DNA of 64,000 bases from Bacillota bacterium (GTDB lineage Bacteria; Bacillota; Desulfotomaculia; Desulfotomaculales; Desulforudaceae), in contig JBFLXL010000011.1 of the NCBI GenBank assembly GCA_040757205.1, forward strand, positions 17,399 to 81,398, in the 5' to 3' direction. Both the position numbers and the translations under genes were made by a program. Shown here piece after piece: positions 43,334 through 52,549 of the stretch. The notes below the pieces were generated by a model. The model was not told the origin of the DNA and did no database searches. It saw nothing but the letters and a program-made list of their open reading frames with translations. How positions within the stretch are numbered: the stretch's first letter is position 1; every line of letters starts with the position of its first letter.

Positions 43334-44797
43334 CTATTCAATTGGCTCCAGGTTCGGTTTGGGCGGCGGCGAACACTCGATCACGGCGCCGGGCCGCAGG
43401 CACTCAAATACCTGTTTCTGCACAATGTCAGCCACCCGGACGACGATCCGGAGCACCAGCTTGACGGCCACGCGGCGGCTGTTGTCAATGGCCGCCTGCA
43501 CGAACTCGGCGTCGACCATGACGTTCACGGACGCGTCGGGCACGGCGCCCGGCACGTCGACAAAGGTGGTGAACGGAATGTCGACGGTGAAGGCGTGGAC
43601 CGGCTGGTCGGGCCTGTCGGCCACGTAAACCACCTTGACGGTGACCACGCCCCGGATGATCACCTTATTGGGAATCACGTCGGTCTCGGTCACTTCGACG
43701 TTGGTGACGATGGTCTCCAGGATCTTCTGGGCGTCCGGTTTCTGCTGCGGGATGCCGACCACCTCGCGGATGGTGACCTGGACCATGTCCTCTTCATTCA
43801 GGATCTGGTCGATGAACAGGGTCACCGGCCGAATCGCCCGCTCAAACAGCAGGCACTCCAGAAGATCCTCATCGATCTTCACCACGAGCTTCTTCTTGAT
43901 CTGTTCGACGACCCTGGCCTTCACGTCCAGTACGGCCGTGATCAGGAGCTCACAGTCATCCTTGACCCGGGCGGTGACGTCCTCGATCCGCACCTGGACG
44001 TTGACCATATCTCCGGGCCGGGCGCCGGGCAGATCGACAAAGGCGGTGAAGGGGATCTCGAAGTGGGCGTGGTGCACCGGCTGGGTGGGCCAGTCGGCAA
44101 CGTAGATCACCTGGACGATCAAAACGCCCTCCACGATGACCTTGTCCGGGATGGTCTCCTTGTTCTTGATCACCACGTCGCTGATAACGTCGAGCACTTC
44201 CTCGGGGCAGGGCTTCTTGCCCTCGAACTGCCGCAGGACGTCGAACTGGTCGCTGACCACCACCTGCCTAGCCCCCATGACCTTAACGACATCCAGCCTT
44301 ACCGGCTTCGTCTTGAACCGGTTCTCAGCGCCAAGAAGATCGATCAGCAGCTGTTTCTTATCGATTTCAACCACTTTTACGAAAATGCGCAGAATCACGG
44401 TCACAACAATCCGGCGTGGATCGCGCGGGTCGAGTTCGCCTTTGACCTTCTCGACGGTGATCTGCTTCACCACGTCCATGCCCGGCCGGGCGCCCGGAAT
44501 GTGGAACGATTCCGCGAACTCAAGCTGACCGCGCACGTGGTGCACCGGCTGGGTCGCTTTGTCGGCCACGTAGGTGATGTTGAGGACCAGTTTGCCCTGC
44601 ACGATGACCTTGTCGGGAATGACGTCGATTTCCTTGTCCTCGACCTGGGCCCTGACGGTCAGGATCTGCTCGGCCGGGGGTTTGGGGTGCGGGATGGTCA
44701 CCACGCCGCGCACCACTGTCTGGGCGGCCTTTTCGCCGATGACTTGCTGCACCTTTTCTTCCTGACAGACGACTTTGACTTTTTGCTTATGGATCAT
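43334..44797 (-). CDS. SPOCS (DUF3794) repeat protein, paralogue without LysM
   Basis: The 487-residue protein has the same three-repeat layout as its neighbour ([60 protein letters not shown]) but ends at CLRPGAVIECSPPPKPNLEP, just where the other continues into the Pro-linker and LysM. ATG 44797 has GGAGG 9 bp before it; an 11-codon upstream extension was rejected. It is probably a spore-envelope structural protein made by duplication of a SPOCS gene. Confidence 0.88.
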   Translation of the reverse strand: MIHKQKVKVVCQEEKVQQVIGEKAAQTVVRGVVTIPHPKPPAEQILTVRAQVEDKEIDVIPDKVIVQGKLVLNITYVADKATQPVHHVRGQLEFAESFHIPGARPGMDVVKQITVEKVKGELDPRDPRRIVVTVILRIFVKVVEIDKKQLLIDLLGAENRFKTKPVRLDVVKVMGARQVVVSDQFDVLRQFEGKKPCPEEVLDVISDVVIKNKETIPDKVIVEGVLIVQVIYVADWPTQPVHHAHFEIPFTAFVDLPGARPGDMVNVQVRIEDVTARVKDDCELLITAVLDVKARVVEQIKKKLVVKIDEDLLECLLFERAIRPVTLFIDQILNEEDMVQVTIREVVGIPQQKPDAQKILETIVTNVEVTETDVIPNKVIIRGVVTVKVVYVADRPDQPVHAFTVDIPFTTFVDVPGAVPDASVNVMVDAEFVQAAIDNSRRVAVKLVLRIVVRVADIVQKQVFECLRPGAVIECSPPPKPNLEPIE

Positions 44798-44806
44798 AAA
44801 TAGATT

Positions 44807-44849
44807 CCTCCTTTCGTCATTGATTACCAATGTATGGCCCGAAAGGAGG
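44807..44849 (-). promoter_or_regulatory. Inverted repeat enclosing the SPOCS paralogue Shine-Dalgarno
   Basis: CCTCCTTTCG (44807-44816) and CGAAAGGAGG (44840-44849) form a perfect 10-bp repeat whose minus-strand 3' arm is the gene's GGAGG. CATACATT lies in the loop and matches the sigma-E -10 consensus, with TCACA 16 bp upstream. The layout is the same as at 43158-43201. Confidence 0.75.
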
Positions 44850-44938
44850 AAATGTGAATGTTGCTCGGTTAACCTGAGTGCCGCGGCTTTTAGCCACGAC
44901 CGGTTTTGGTGCGGCTGGACTTACAGCCTGACGAAGTA

Positions 44939-45847
44939 CTACCGCCCGATAAACATCTGCGTCCAGTAGTTGGTGTAGCTCCCGCCGACCGCGTGCCCCA
45001 CGCCGATATGCGTGAAACTGGAGTTCAAGATATTGGCCCGGTGGCCGGAGGAATTCATCCACCCGCGCATGGCTTCTTCGGGGGTGCGCTGCCCGGCGGC
45101 GATATTCTCACCGGCCGTGCGGTAGGTAATCCCGAACTGCCTCATCATCTCAAAGGGCGAACCGTAAGTGGGGGATTGGTGGGCGAAATAACGATTGTCC
45201 CGCATGTCCTCCGACTTCAACCGGGCGACCTGCGACAGCTTGGCGTCCACCGCCAAAGCCCGGAGTCCCAGCTTGGCCCGTTCGGCGTTCACCAGATCCA
45301 CTATCTTCAGTTCGTTGGCGGTCATTGACCCGGGATTGGGGGTCGGCGCCGGCTGCGTCGGCGGCGGCGGGGTGGGCTCTGCCGGAGGCGGCGTGGGCTG
45401 CGTCGGCGGCGGTTGTTGCCCGGAGACAACGCCGTTGATCAGCACCACTACAGTTACGTTGTTCCGAATCGCGACCCCGACCTGACTGTACTGCGGCTGT
45501 AAGGCTTGCGGCGCGCAGGAACCGGTCAATGCCCGGACCACCAGGTTCACGTTGCCGGAATTCACGCGCAGCGTGCAGGCCGACCGGTAGGAAATCCCTT
45601 GATTTCGTAAGGCTTGTGACACGCTGGTCCTGGTCGTCAGGAGATCCAGGGCCACCTGGTTCAAACCGGCGGTATTGGCTAGAGGCTGAACCCCCGCCTG
45701 CTGGCGGGCCTGGTTTATACCCGAAATCAACTTGCTTTCATCAGCAGAAGGTGCGTTGGCGTGGGCCAGGGCGGCCGGAACCAGCAAGGCGATGGTCAAC
45801 AACAGGGCGACAACTAGAACGGCGGGTTTTCTACTAGAGAACTGCAT
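44939..45847 (-). CDS. Secreted CAP-domain protein
   Basis: The 302-residue protein has a signal peptide (KPAVLVVALLLTIALLVPAALAHA), a degenerate first domain with LISGINQARQQAGVQPL, a Pro/Thr-rich linker (PPPTQPTPPPAEPTPPPP), then a full CAP/SCP domain: IVDLVNAERAKLGLRAL, YFAHQSPTYGSPFEMM, TAGENIAAGQRTPEEAMRGW and SSGHRANILN. It belongs to the YkwD-like family, some of which are spore coat proteins. ATG 45847 follows AAGGAGG by 6 bp. Confidence 0.92.
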   Translation of the reverse strand: MQFSSRKPAVLVVALLLTIALLVPAALAHANAPSADESKLISGINQARQQAGVQPLANTAGLNQVALDLLTTRTSVSQALRNQGISYRSACTLRVNSGNVNLVVRALTGSCAPQALQPQYSQVGVAIRNNVTVVVLINGVVSGQQPPPTQPTPPPAEPTPPPPTQPAPTPNPGSMTANELKIVDLVNAERAKLGLRALAVDAKLSQVARLKSEDMRDNRYFAHQSPTYGSPFEMMRQFGITYRTAGENIAAGQRTPEEAMRGWMNSSGHRANILNSSFTHIGVGHAVGGSYTNYWTQMFIGR

Positions 45848-46020
45848 GAAAGACCTCCTTTTCCCAGATTTGGACTTGTCCACCCAAGCTTAACATTGAC
45901 CCGCCAATCTCGACAAATCCCTCTATTTTTGCTCTCCCTTGGTATGCTTGGATGGCTGCACAACTTTGAGATAATTCTAGCTGGATATTCAAAATATGAG
46001 TATGATGGTACATTTTGGGG

Positions 46021-46308
46021 CTAGTAGAGCTGGGGTTCGACTTCGAATCCAAGCGCCTGGAACTGCCGCGCCGCTTCCTGGGCCGCCGGGCCGGACAACA
46101 CAATCCGAAACATTCCCACCCGGCTCATTTTCAACAGGGCGTGGGCCGGTTCAAGCTTGGAAGGCGCCCCGCCGTCATCCTTCAGAGCGGCGGCAAAACC
46201 GTTGTTGAAGCCGAGATAGCCACCCTCCCGGTAGCCTTTCTCGTACCCGTCTTCAAAGCCCGCTGCGTACCCCTGGTTATATCCCAGTTCCCATTCCCGC
46301 CGTGGCAT
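46021..46308 (-). CDS. Small Gly-Tyr repeat protein
   Basis: The 95-residue protein (ATG 46308, GGAGG 8 bp upstream) opens with REWELGYNQGYAAGFEDGY and EKGYREGGYLGFNNGFAAAL, a run of about eight G-[YF]-x-x-type units, followed by an ~45-residue mixed segment (MFRIVLSGPAAQEAARQFQAL). Similar aromatic-glycine repeats occur in spore coat proteins. It lies in the spore-envelope cluster, but I recognise no family. Confidence 0.65.
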   Translation of the reverse strand: MPRREWELGYNQGYAAGFEDGYEKGYREGGYLGFNNGFAAALKDDGGAPSKLEPAHALLKMSRVGMFRIVLSGPAAQEAARQFQALGFEVEPQLY

Positions 46309-46378
46309 CGCCGATCCCTCCCAAGACTTTCCTGACCATCTTATTAAGCTAACGCCCCTTCTGCGCCTCCCCCAAAAC

Positions 46379-46408
46379 AAATAACCACCGGTGAGCCGGT
46401 GGTTATTT
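46379..46408 (-). terminator. Terminator after the four-cysteine gene pair
   Basis: AAATAACCACCGG-TGAG-CCGGTGGTTATTT is a perfect 13-bp stem, 12 bp past the stop of the minus-strand gene at 46420. It could work in both directions. Confidence 0.9.
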
Positions 46409-46419
46409 TAAAACCTGGG

Positions 46420-46623
46420 CTATTTCTTGAATTTTACTACCGGGTCGCAGAAATCCCAGTCGGGGCAGGCACCATTATTGATCGTGACACAGTTTGCGAA
46501 AACGAGATAAATGACCTTTAGCGGCGCCTTGCAGCCTGACTTCAGGAACGACCGAACGAGTTCGGGATCATCGGATTCATCGAGCGCCTCCATTACGGAC
46601 CGGATCTGATCTTTTTCAATCAT
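46420..46623 (-). CDS. Small four-cysteine protein A
   Basis: The 67-residue protein (ATG 46623, AAGGAGG 8 bp upstream) has an acidic N-terminal half and the C-terminal block CKAPLKVIYLVFANC, then INNGACPDWDFCDP. Its neighbour shares the block, including all four cysteines. The first halves differ. I recognise no family; a metal-binding, disulfide-bonded or peptide-precursor role is possible. Confidence 0.7.
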   Translation of the reverse strand: MIEKDQIRSVMEALDESDDPELVRSFLKSGCKAPLKVIYLVFANCVTINNGACPDWDFCDPVVKFKK

Positions 46624-46646
46624 TGTTCCAACCTCCTTACGCACTA

Positions 46647-46856
46647 TTACTTTTTTGTGCAAAGCGGATCGCAAAAGTCCCATTCGGGACAGACACCGTT
46701 ATTGATCACCAGGCAGTTGGTGAACAACAGGAACACCACCTTGGACGGAGCTTTGCACTCACCGAGATTGACCGGTGGCTTGGGCCAAAACCGCTGGTCT
46801 TTAACTTCCGGCACCTCCGCGGTATCGACCAGTCCGTCCAAGTCGTCTTTCGCCAT
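46647..46856 (-). CDS. Small four-cysteine protein B
   Basis: The 69-residue protein repeats the block of protein A as CKAPSKVVFLLFTNC, INNGVCPEWDFCDP, with an unrelated acidic N-terminal half (DDLDGLVDTAEVPEVKD) and one more Cys at the C-terminus (LCTKK). GGAGGG lies 7-8 bp before the ATG. It is 23 bp upstream of A on the same strand, so the two form a tandem-duplicated pair sharing one terminator. Confidence 0.7.
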   Translation of the reverse strand: MAKDDLDGLVDTAEVPEVKDQRFWPKPPVNLGECKAPSKVVFLLFTNCLVINNGVCPEWDFCDPLCTKK

Positions 46857-46958
46857 TTTAGCATCCCTCCCTCGTCAAAAGCAGTGCCGGCTTAACCCTA
46901 TGGTATGAAACCGGGGGGTGAGATGTGCCGGATGGCGCACGCCGCAATTCGGCCGCCG

Positions 46959-47351
46959 TTACAATTGCAGGGCCTTGCAGGGCTTGTAAACGACTACGCC
47001 CAGACCGTCGGAGACAACCAGAGACTGCGGCGCCCCGGCGCCCTCGTCCACGAAACAGGTGAGCACGAACATCTTCTTCGCGTCGTACGCTTTTCGGAAC
47101 CGCCGGAGCATCAACTCGTCGACTCCGGGGATTGCTATGTTCTCTCCGCCGCCGCTCAACTCCATGGTAAAACAGCCGTCCGCTCTGGGCTGGAAGCCGA
47201 CCCGAACCGCCGCCTGGCTTCCCGCCCGCACACAGCGGGCCACCTGCTCGGTCAGGTCCCGCACCTCGGTCAGCGCCCGTTTGCGGTCCTGAAAGCGGGC
47301 GCCGATTACCGGTACGCCATTAATCAACGCTAGGGCTGCTCCCGAGTACAT
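46959..47351 (-). CDS. Conserved-looking hypothetical protein
   Basis: The 130-residue protein (ATG 47351, GGAGG 6 bp upstream) has MYSGAALALINGVPVIGARF, TEQVARCVRAGSQAAVRVGF, a FTMELSGGGENIAIPG segment and LVVSDGLGVVVYKPCKA at the end. It has no signal peptide. I recognise no family. Its strand and position between yabG and the four-cysteine pair place it in the spore cluster. Confidence 0.65.
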   Translation of the reverse strand: MYSGAALALINGVPVIGARFQDRKRALTEVRDLTEQVARCVRAGSQAAVRVGFQPRADGCFTMELSGGGENIAIPGVDELMLRRFRKAYDAKKMFVLTCFVDEGAGAPQSLVVSDGLGVVVYKPCKALQL

Positions 47352-47454
47352 GACCATCCTCCTCCACGCTTCATTCTATGAACGCGGAGCAGGTATTGTT
47401 AGTGATAATTACCTGGTGATGCAATGTTTTCCAGTATACATTATACTTTATTAC

Positions 47455-48315
47455 TCAGTAGGCTGACTTGGGCGCGCCCATCCGGTATTTACCCTGGGTA
47501 TCAAGCCCCCCGATTCCCGGATACCGGGTGATCGTGGCTTCAATGACCTCTTTAAGCACAATGGCTTTGTTCACAGGCGTATAGGCCACCTTTTCCACCA
47601 CAAACACCGGGTCGAAGGCGTGGATCAGCACTCTCTCCGGGGCGCTGGCGAAGTTGGCCCCGGCCTCCAATATGGCTTCGTAGAAAGACTGGCATGCTCC
47701 GGCAAAGACCACCAGGTCATCCCGGCTCTGTTCATAATCCCGGGCCACCTTGACCGCTTCCACGAAATACCTGGAGTTGCGGTAGTTGTCCATGTCCCGG
47801 AAGTCTTTGCTCCCCTTCTTAAAAGCGTCATGTCCGGTGAGTACCAAGATGTCGGGACGGTACTCCCGCAACAGGCCGGCTACTTCCTCCGGCTGCCTTG
47901 ATTCGCGGACGAAGTAACCCTTGAAGGGCACCTTCAACTGGCGATAGGTGGTGCTGCACAGTTCAAGGTAGTCCTGGTCCCCGTCCAGGTGCAGCACTTT
48001 TCCCGGCACGTCGAAGGTGGCTACTTTGTCCCCCCGATTCGTAAAGTCCCCCTGGTGTTCCGGGTCCCGGCGCTGAAAGCAGCGGTTCACGCACTCATTG
48101 CCCAAAGTGAGCATCTTCCGCCAGTATTCGGCCACCTTGTCCGCACTGATTTTCTCCAAATCCAAAACCGGAGCATCCGCAAAAAGCCGCATGTCCACTC
48201 CCCGCAGGTGGGCATAGTCCCGCCCGTCCAGGGTGTAGATTTCGACCACCTTAAAATAGAGGTCCAGACCGTAGGATCGGCGGCCTACAATATCTCCCGC
48301 CCGGATGTCGCTCAC
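47455..48315 (-). CDS. yabG: Sporulation-specific protease YabG
   Basis: YabG is a mother-cell cysteine protease that processes spore coat proteins. The 286-residue protein starts DIRAGDIVGRRSYGLDLYFKV and carries VLHLDGDQDYLELC, ILVLTGHDAFKKG with the conserved His, and VVFAGACQSFYEAILEAGAN with the conserved Cys. It begins with GTG 48315 and sits near rsmA as in Bacillus. Confidence 0.95.
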   Translation of the reverse strand: MSDIRAGDIVGRRSYGLDLYFKVVEIYTLDGRDYAHLRGVDMRLFADAPVLDLEKISADKVAEYWRKMLTLGNECVNRCFQRRDPEHQGDFTNRGDKVATFDVPGKVLHLDGDQDYLELCSTTYRQLKVPFKGYFVRESRQPEEVAGLLREYRPDILVLTGHDAFKKGSKDFRDMDNYRNSRYFVEAVKVARDYEQSRDDLVVFAGACQSFYEAILEAGANFASAPERVLIHAFDPVFVVEKVAYTPVNKAIVLKEVIEATITRYPGIGGLDTQGKYRMGAPKSAY

Positions 48316-48441
48316 GATGCCAACTCCTCCCTTAATTTGAATAATTCATCATATGAGGGCGTGTGATCTTTGGGGAACCGCAAAGCACAGGTTTGCCTTG
48401 CTTTCCATATATTAACAAGCAGAGGAGGAGGGGATGGAACG

Positions 48442-49272
48442 GTGCTTTGCGCAGTGATACCCGTGCAAAACGAAGCTTTACGCCTGAATGAGGTTCTCCA
48501 TAACATCCTGACCCTGCCCATCGATTTCGTCTTGCCCGTGGTGAACGGCAGCCGTGACGGGTCGCGGGAGATCATCAGGCTATGTCCGCAAAAAGATCGT
48601 ATCCAAGAGATACACTTCCAGAAGCCGCTGGGCATCGATGTGCCCCGGGCGGTGGGTGCGCTGCACGCCCATCAGATGGGCGCGGAGGCCGTGCTGTTTG
48701 TGGACGGGGACATGGCCGGCAACATCCGGCCCGTCCTGGAAAAACTGCTGCAGTCGGTCCAAAACGGCGCGGACCTGAGCCTGGTGGACTGCTATCCGGC
48801 ACTTGACCGCGAAGTGGCGACCCCGGTGGTCAACGAACTGGTCGCGTTGAGAAAACTTTTGAACCAGTCCCTGGGGCTGACCGACCTGGGCACCGCCTCG
48901 CCTTCGCACGGACCGCACGCCGTTTCCCGGCGCTTGCTGGATTCCGTCCCTTTCCGGGAACTGGCGGTGCCGCCGGCGGCCCTGGTAGGAGCGACGCGTA
49001 AGGGGCTAAAGATAGGCGTTGCCGCCTCCATCCCCCACTGCGAACTGGGTTCGCCCGACCGGGGCCCCCATCACGCCCGGCTGATCGCCGAAACCATTAT
49101 CGGGGACCATCTGGAGGCGTTCTGCGTTCTGAACAACAGAAACAGATCCCGCATCCGGGATGGGGTCACCTTCAATGGTTACCACCATACCAGGCGTTGG
49201 GACCTTCTTGAAGCAGAGATCAGCGGGGTAACCGGGAGAAAGGCCGGAGGGACAACTGGAAGACGTCCCTGA
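48442..49272 (+). CDS. GT-A glycosyltransferase-like protein
   Basis: The ~276-residue protein starts LCAVIPVQNEALRLNEVLHN, has the GT2-like FVDGDMAGNIRPVLEKLL (DxD position) and later HGPHAVSRRLLDSVPFRELA. GTG 48442 is the likely start, with GGAGG upstream. It resembles spore-associated glycosyltransferases in Firmicutes that lie divergent from yabG. The substrate is unknown. Confidence 0.72.
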   Translation: MLCAVIPVQNEALRLNEVLHNILTLPIDFVLPVVNGSRDGSREIIRLCPQKDRIQEIHFQKPLGIDVPRAVGALHAHQMGAEAVLFVDGDMAGNIRPVLEKLLQSVQNGADLSLVDCYPALDREVATPVVNELVALRKLLNQSLGLTDLGTASPSHGPHAVSRRLLDSVPFRELAVPPAALVGATRKGLKIGVAASIPHCELGSPDRGPHHARLIAETIIGDHLEAFCVLNNRNRSRIRDGVTFNGYHHTRRWDLLEAEISGVTGRKAGGTTGRRP

Positions 49273-49477
49273 GGGGGGGCGGCCGCGACCGGGTGGTCGC
49301 CGGCCGACCCGTGCCCTTAGGCACGCTTACCCCGGTCCAACAACCAAACGGTAGCCGTTCCAAGCGGCTGCACCTTGCCGCCGCCGGCCGGCGGCCGGCG
49401 GTGGCCGGGGGCTCCGTAAGTGGACTCACTGAATTCTGGCTCCTGAATTCTGAATTCTGAATTCTGGCTCCTAGCTT
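49273..49477. other. Gap with GC-rich inverted repeats and TGAATTC microsatellite
   Basis: This 205-bp gap has alternating CCGGC / GCCGG runs (49376-49408) able to fold, then TGAATTC-rich repeats at 49430-49467 (CTGAATTCTGGCTCC units). No coding signal was seen. Confidence 0.7.
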
Positions 49478-49960
49478 CTACTTCGTGTGCCGGTCGGCGA
49501 CCGAGGACGCCCCGTAGGCGTCCGGCTTGATCCGAGCGCGGAAACCACTCCCGGTGACCATGCCCACCACTTCCCGGATCAACTCCTTGGTGTCGCCGTG
49601 GGTGCCGGCGTCGATGTGAATCTCGACCTTCAGGTCTTCACATCCGACTTCGGCAAACTTCTTGGCCACCAGACCCCCCAGCTCCAGGCTCAGAGCGGTT
49701 TCAAAGAAAATCTTCTGGCGCAGGCTTTTGATCTTGCGGTGCGTCTTTTTCCGGTAATAGTAGCGGGCTCCCTTGCCCAGGCGGTGCACGATGACCGCCG
49801 AAATGAAGTGGGTGGCGCCCTTCACCACCTGGGAATCGGTGCCGATGATGATCTTGTAGGATGAAGAGGGCAGGCCGGTAATGTACCGCATCATGTCGCT
49901 CATCATCTGGTCGAAGGTCAACTGCCCCTTTGTCGGACTGTTTAGGTACAAGTACCTCAC
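49478..49960 (-). CDS. YkuK-type RNase H-like protein (DUF458)
   Basis: The 160-residue protein has the RNase H-like core YKIIIGTDSQVVKGATHFISAV with the first Asp, then YYYRKKTHRKIKSLRQKIFF and VEIHIDAGTHGDTKELIREV with further acidic residues. DUF458 proteins (Bacillus YkuK) are predicted nucleases; a role in sporulation or stress has been suggested but is not established. It lies between rsmA and the glycosyltransferase. Confidence 0.88.
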   Translation of the reverse strand: MRYLYLNSPTKGQLTFDQMMSDMMRYITGLPSSSYKIIIGTDSQVVKGATHFISAVIVHRLGKGARYYYRKKTHRKIKSLRQKIFFETALSLELGGLVAKKFAEVGCEDLKVEIHIDAGTHGDTKELIREVVGMVTGSGFRARIKPDAYGASSVADRHTK

Positions 49961-49983
49961 TTCCCTGAGTATAGATGCCTGTA

Positions 49984-50883
<900 letters not shown>

Positions 50884-50932
50884 GTTTTATTTTTCCCTTT
50901 CCAGGGCATAAAAAAAAGCTTCTTAAAGGGCC

Positions 50933-51946
50933 CTACTCGAGAATGAACACATCAACCGTGCGGCGTCCCCACTGCACCGCCTCCTGCCGGGTCGGGAAAA
51001 ACACGTCCACCCGGTTGCCCTTGATGCTTCCGCCCACGTCCATGGCCCGGCCGATACCGTAACCATCAACGTAGAGCCGGCTGCCCATGGGGATCACCCG
51101 CGGGTCGACGGCCACCGTGCCCGGTCCCGGGGCCAATCCGGTCGCCGTATTCCGGCCGGTGTAGGTGTAGGCCGTGGCCTCGGCCCGGATCATTTCCCGG
51201 AAACGCAACTCCTGCGCCCCACGCGTGACGGTGGTCAGCGTCCCTACCAGCAGCACCTGGTTCTGCGGCTTGGCCACCACCTCGCTACTCTCCAGCCGGC
51301 GCTCGAATTCCTGCCCGTCGTGGCGGGTCACCCGCCAGGTCTCCCGCACCAGCCCGGGCCGGCCCTGGACCAGCAGCCGGGTCTCTCCCTTGAGCATATC
51401 GTAGGCCGGCCGGCGTTCCACCCCGAACGGAACAGCCGTTTCCCGCTCGTCGAGCGCCACGGTCACCCGGACGAGGCGGACCTCCATCCCGGCAGCAACA
51501 GGTGCGCGCCGGCCCGGCAGCACCAGGTCGTGCGCGCCCAGCTCCACGCCGGCGTCGGTGAGCACCCGGCCCACGCTCTGAGCGGTGGTGAACACTTCCC
51601 ACTCCCGCCCGTCCACCCGGACGGACACGGGCACCGCCCGCAGAACCGTGACGGCCAGGCCGTCAGACAGAGGGGTGTCCGGCGAGGGAGTAACCTCGTC
51701 CTGCAGTCCGACCGCAATCTCTTTCCTGGCCAGCAGGTCGGCCACCGTGCCCGCGGAAGTCCTTACCGCCACCGCTTCCCCATCGTTATGCAGGGTCACC
51801 TGGACCGAGTTCGCCCAGGCGTACCAGCCCCAACCCAGCAACAGGACCGCCGCCAACCCGGCCAGCAAGAACCAAAACCGGCTGCCGGCCCGGAACCGCC
51901 TGGGCCGGTCGAGATACTCGGACTTTGGCACCGTATACCATTCCAC
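50933..51946 (-). CDS. YabE-like G5/3D-domain cell-wall protein
   Basis: The 337-residue protein has an N-terminal transmembrane anchor (FWFLLAGLAAVLLLGWGWYAW), two or three DUF348 repeats (VAVRTSAGTVADLLARKEIA and EVFTTAQSVGRVLTDAGVEL), a G5 domain (YDMLKGETRLLVQGRPGLVRE, spanning ~210-230) and a C-terminal 3D catalytic domain (ATAYTYTGRNTATG, VAVDPRVIPMGSRLYVDG, DVGGSIKGNRVDVFF). It is like resuscitation-promoting-type wall hydrolases such as YabE/YuiC. It is upstream of rsmA. Confidence 0.93.
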   Translation of the reverse strand: MEWYTVPKSEYLDRPRRFRAGSRFWFLLAGLAAVLLLGWGWYAWANSVQVTLHNDGEAVAVRTSAGTVADLLARKEIAVGLQDEVTPSPDTPLSDGLAVTVLRAVPVSVRVDGREWEVFTTAQSVGRVLTDAGVELGAHDLVLPGRRAPVAAGMEVRLVRVTVALDERETAVPFGVERRPAYDMLKGETRLLVQGRPGLVRETWRVTRHDGQEFERRLESSEVVAKPQNQVLLVGTLTTVTRGAQELRFREMIRAEATAYTYTGRNTATGLAPGPGTVAVDPRVIPMGSRLYVDGYGIGRAMDVGGSIKGNRVDVFFPTRQEAVQWGRRTVDVFILE

Positions 51947-52012
51947 CGCTCTTCCCCCTGCCTGAATAATTCTACAGGCGGCACCGTTCTCCTGCCGGAT
52001 TATTCCACCGCG

Positions 52013-52549
52013 TCAGTATTCGATCCCCCGTTGCGCCCCCACCCCGCTCCGGTAGTGGTGCTTGATTTCCCGCATCTCCGTCACCAGGTCGGCGCGGGCG
52101 ACGATCTCCGGCGGCGCGCCCCGCCCGGTCAGCACCAGGTGTACGCCCTCCGGCTTTTGGTCCGGCAGCGCCGACACCTCGTCCAACGTCACCAGCCCCA
52201 GGCTGAGCGCGACGAAGATCTCGTCCAGCACCACCATTTCGTACCCGCGCCCTTCGAGGGCGGCACGGGCGGCGCCCAGCGCCGCCGCCGCCGCCTCCCG
52301 GTGCCGGTGCAACCCTTCCTCATCGCCTGGAAATACAAACCCGGCCCCGAGCGGCCTGACCTCCAAACCGTCCATCCGGGCGGCCGCTTTCAGCTCGCCG
52401 GTTTCCACATCTCCCTTGACGAACTGGATGACCAGCACCCGCAGGCCCTGTCCCCAGGCGCGCAGCGCCAGGCCCAACGCCGCGGTCGTCTTGCCCTTGC
52501 CGTCCCCGGTGAAGACGAGCACCAAACCCCGCTTTGCACTCCCCACCAC
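52013..52549 (-). CDS. cobO: Cob(I)yrinic acid a,c-diamide adenosyltransferase
   Basis: CobO/BtuR adds the 5'-deoxyadenosyl ligand to corrinoids. The 178-residue protein has GLVLVFTGDGKGKTTAALGL (P-loop), VLVIQFVKGDVETGEL, VVLDEIFVALSLGLV and EIVARADLVTEMREIKHHY. It lies between tatD and the YabE-like gene, where Bacillus has no such gene. Adenosylcobalamin fits anaerobic corrinoid metabolism. Confidence 0.96.
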   Translation of the reverse strand: MVGSAKRGLVLVFTGDGKGKTTAALGLALRAWGQGLRVLVIQFVKGDVETGELKAAARMDGLEVRPLGAGFVFPGDEEGLHRHREAAAAALGAARAALEGRGYEMVVLDEIFVALSLGLVTLDEVSALPDQKPEGVHLVLTGRGAPPEIVARADLVTEMREIKHHYRSGVGAQRGIEY

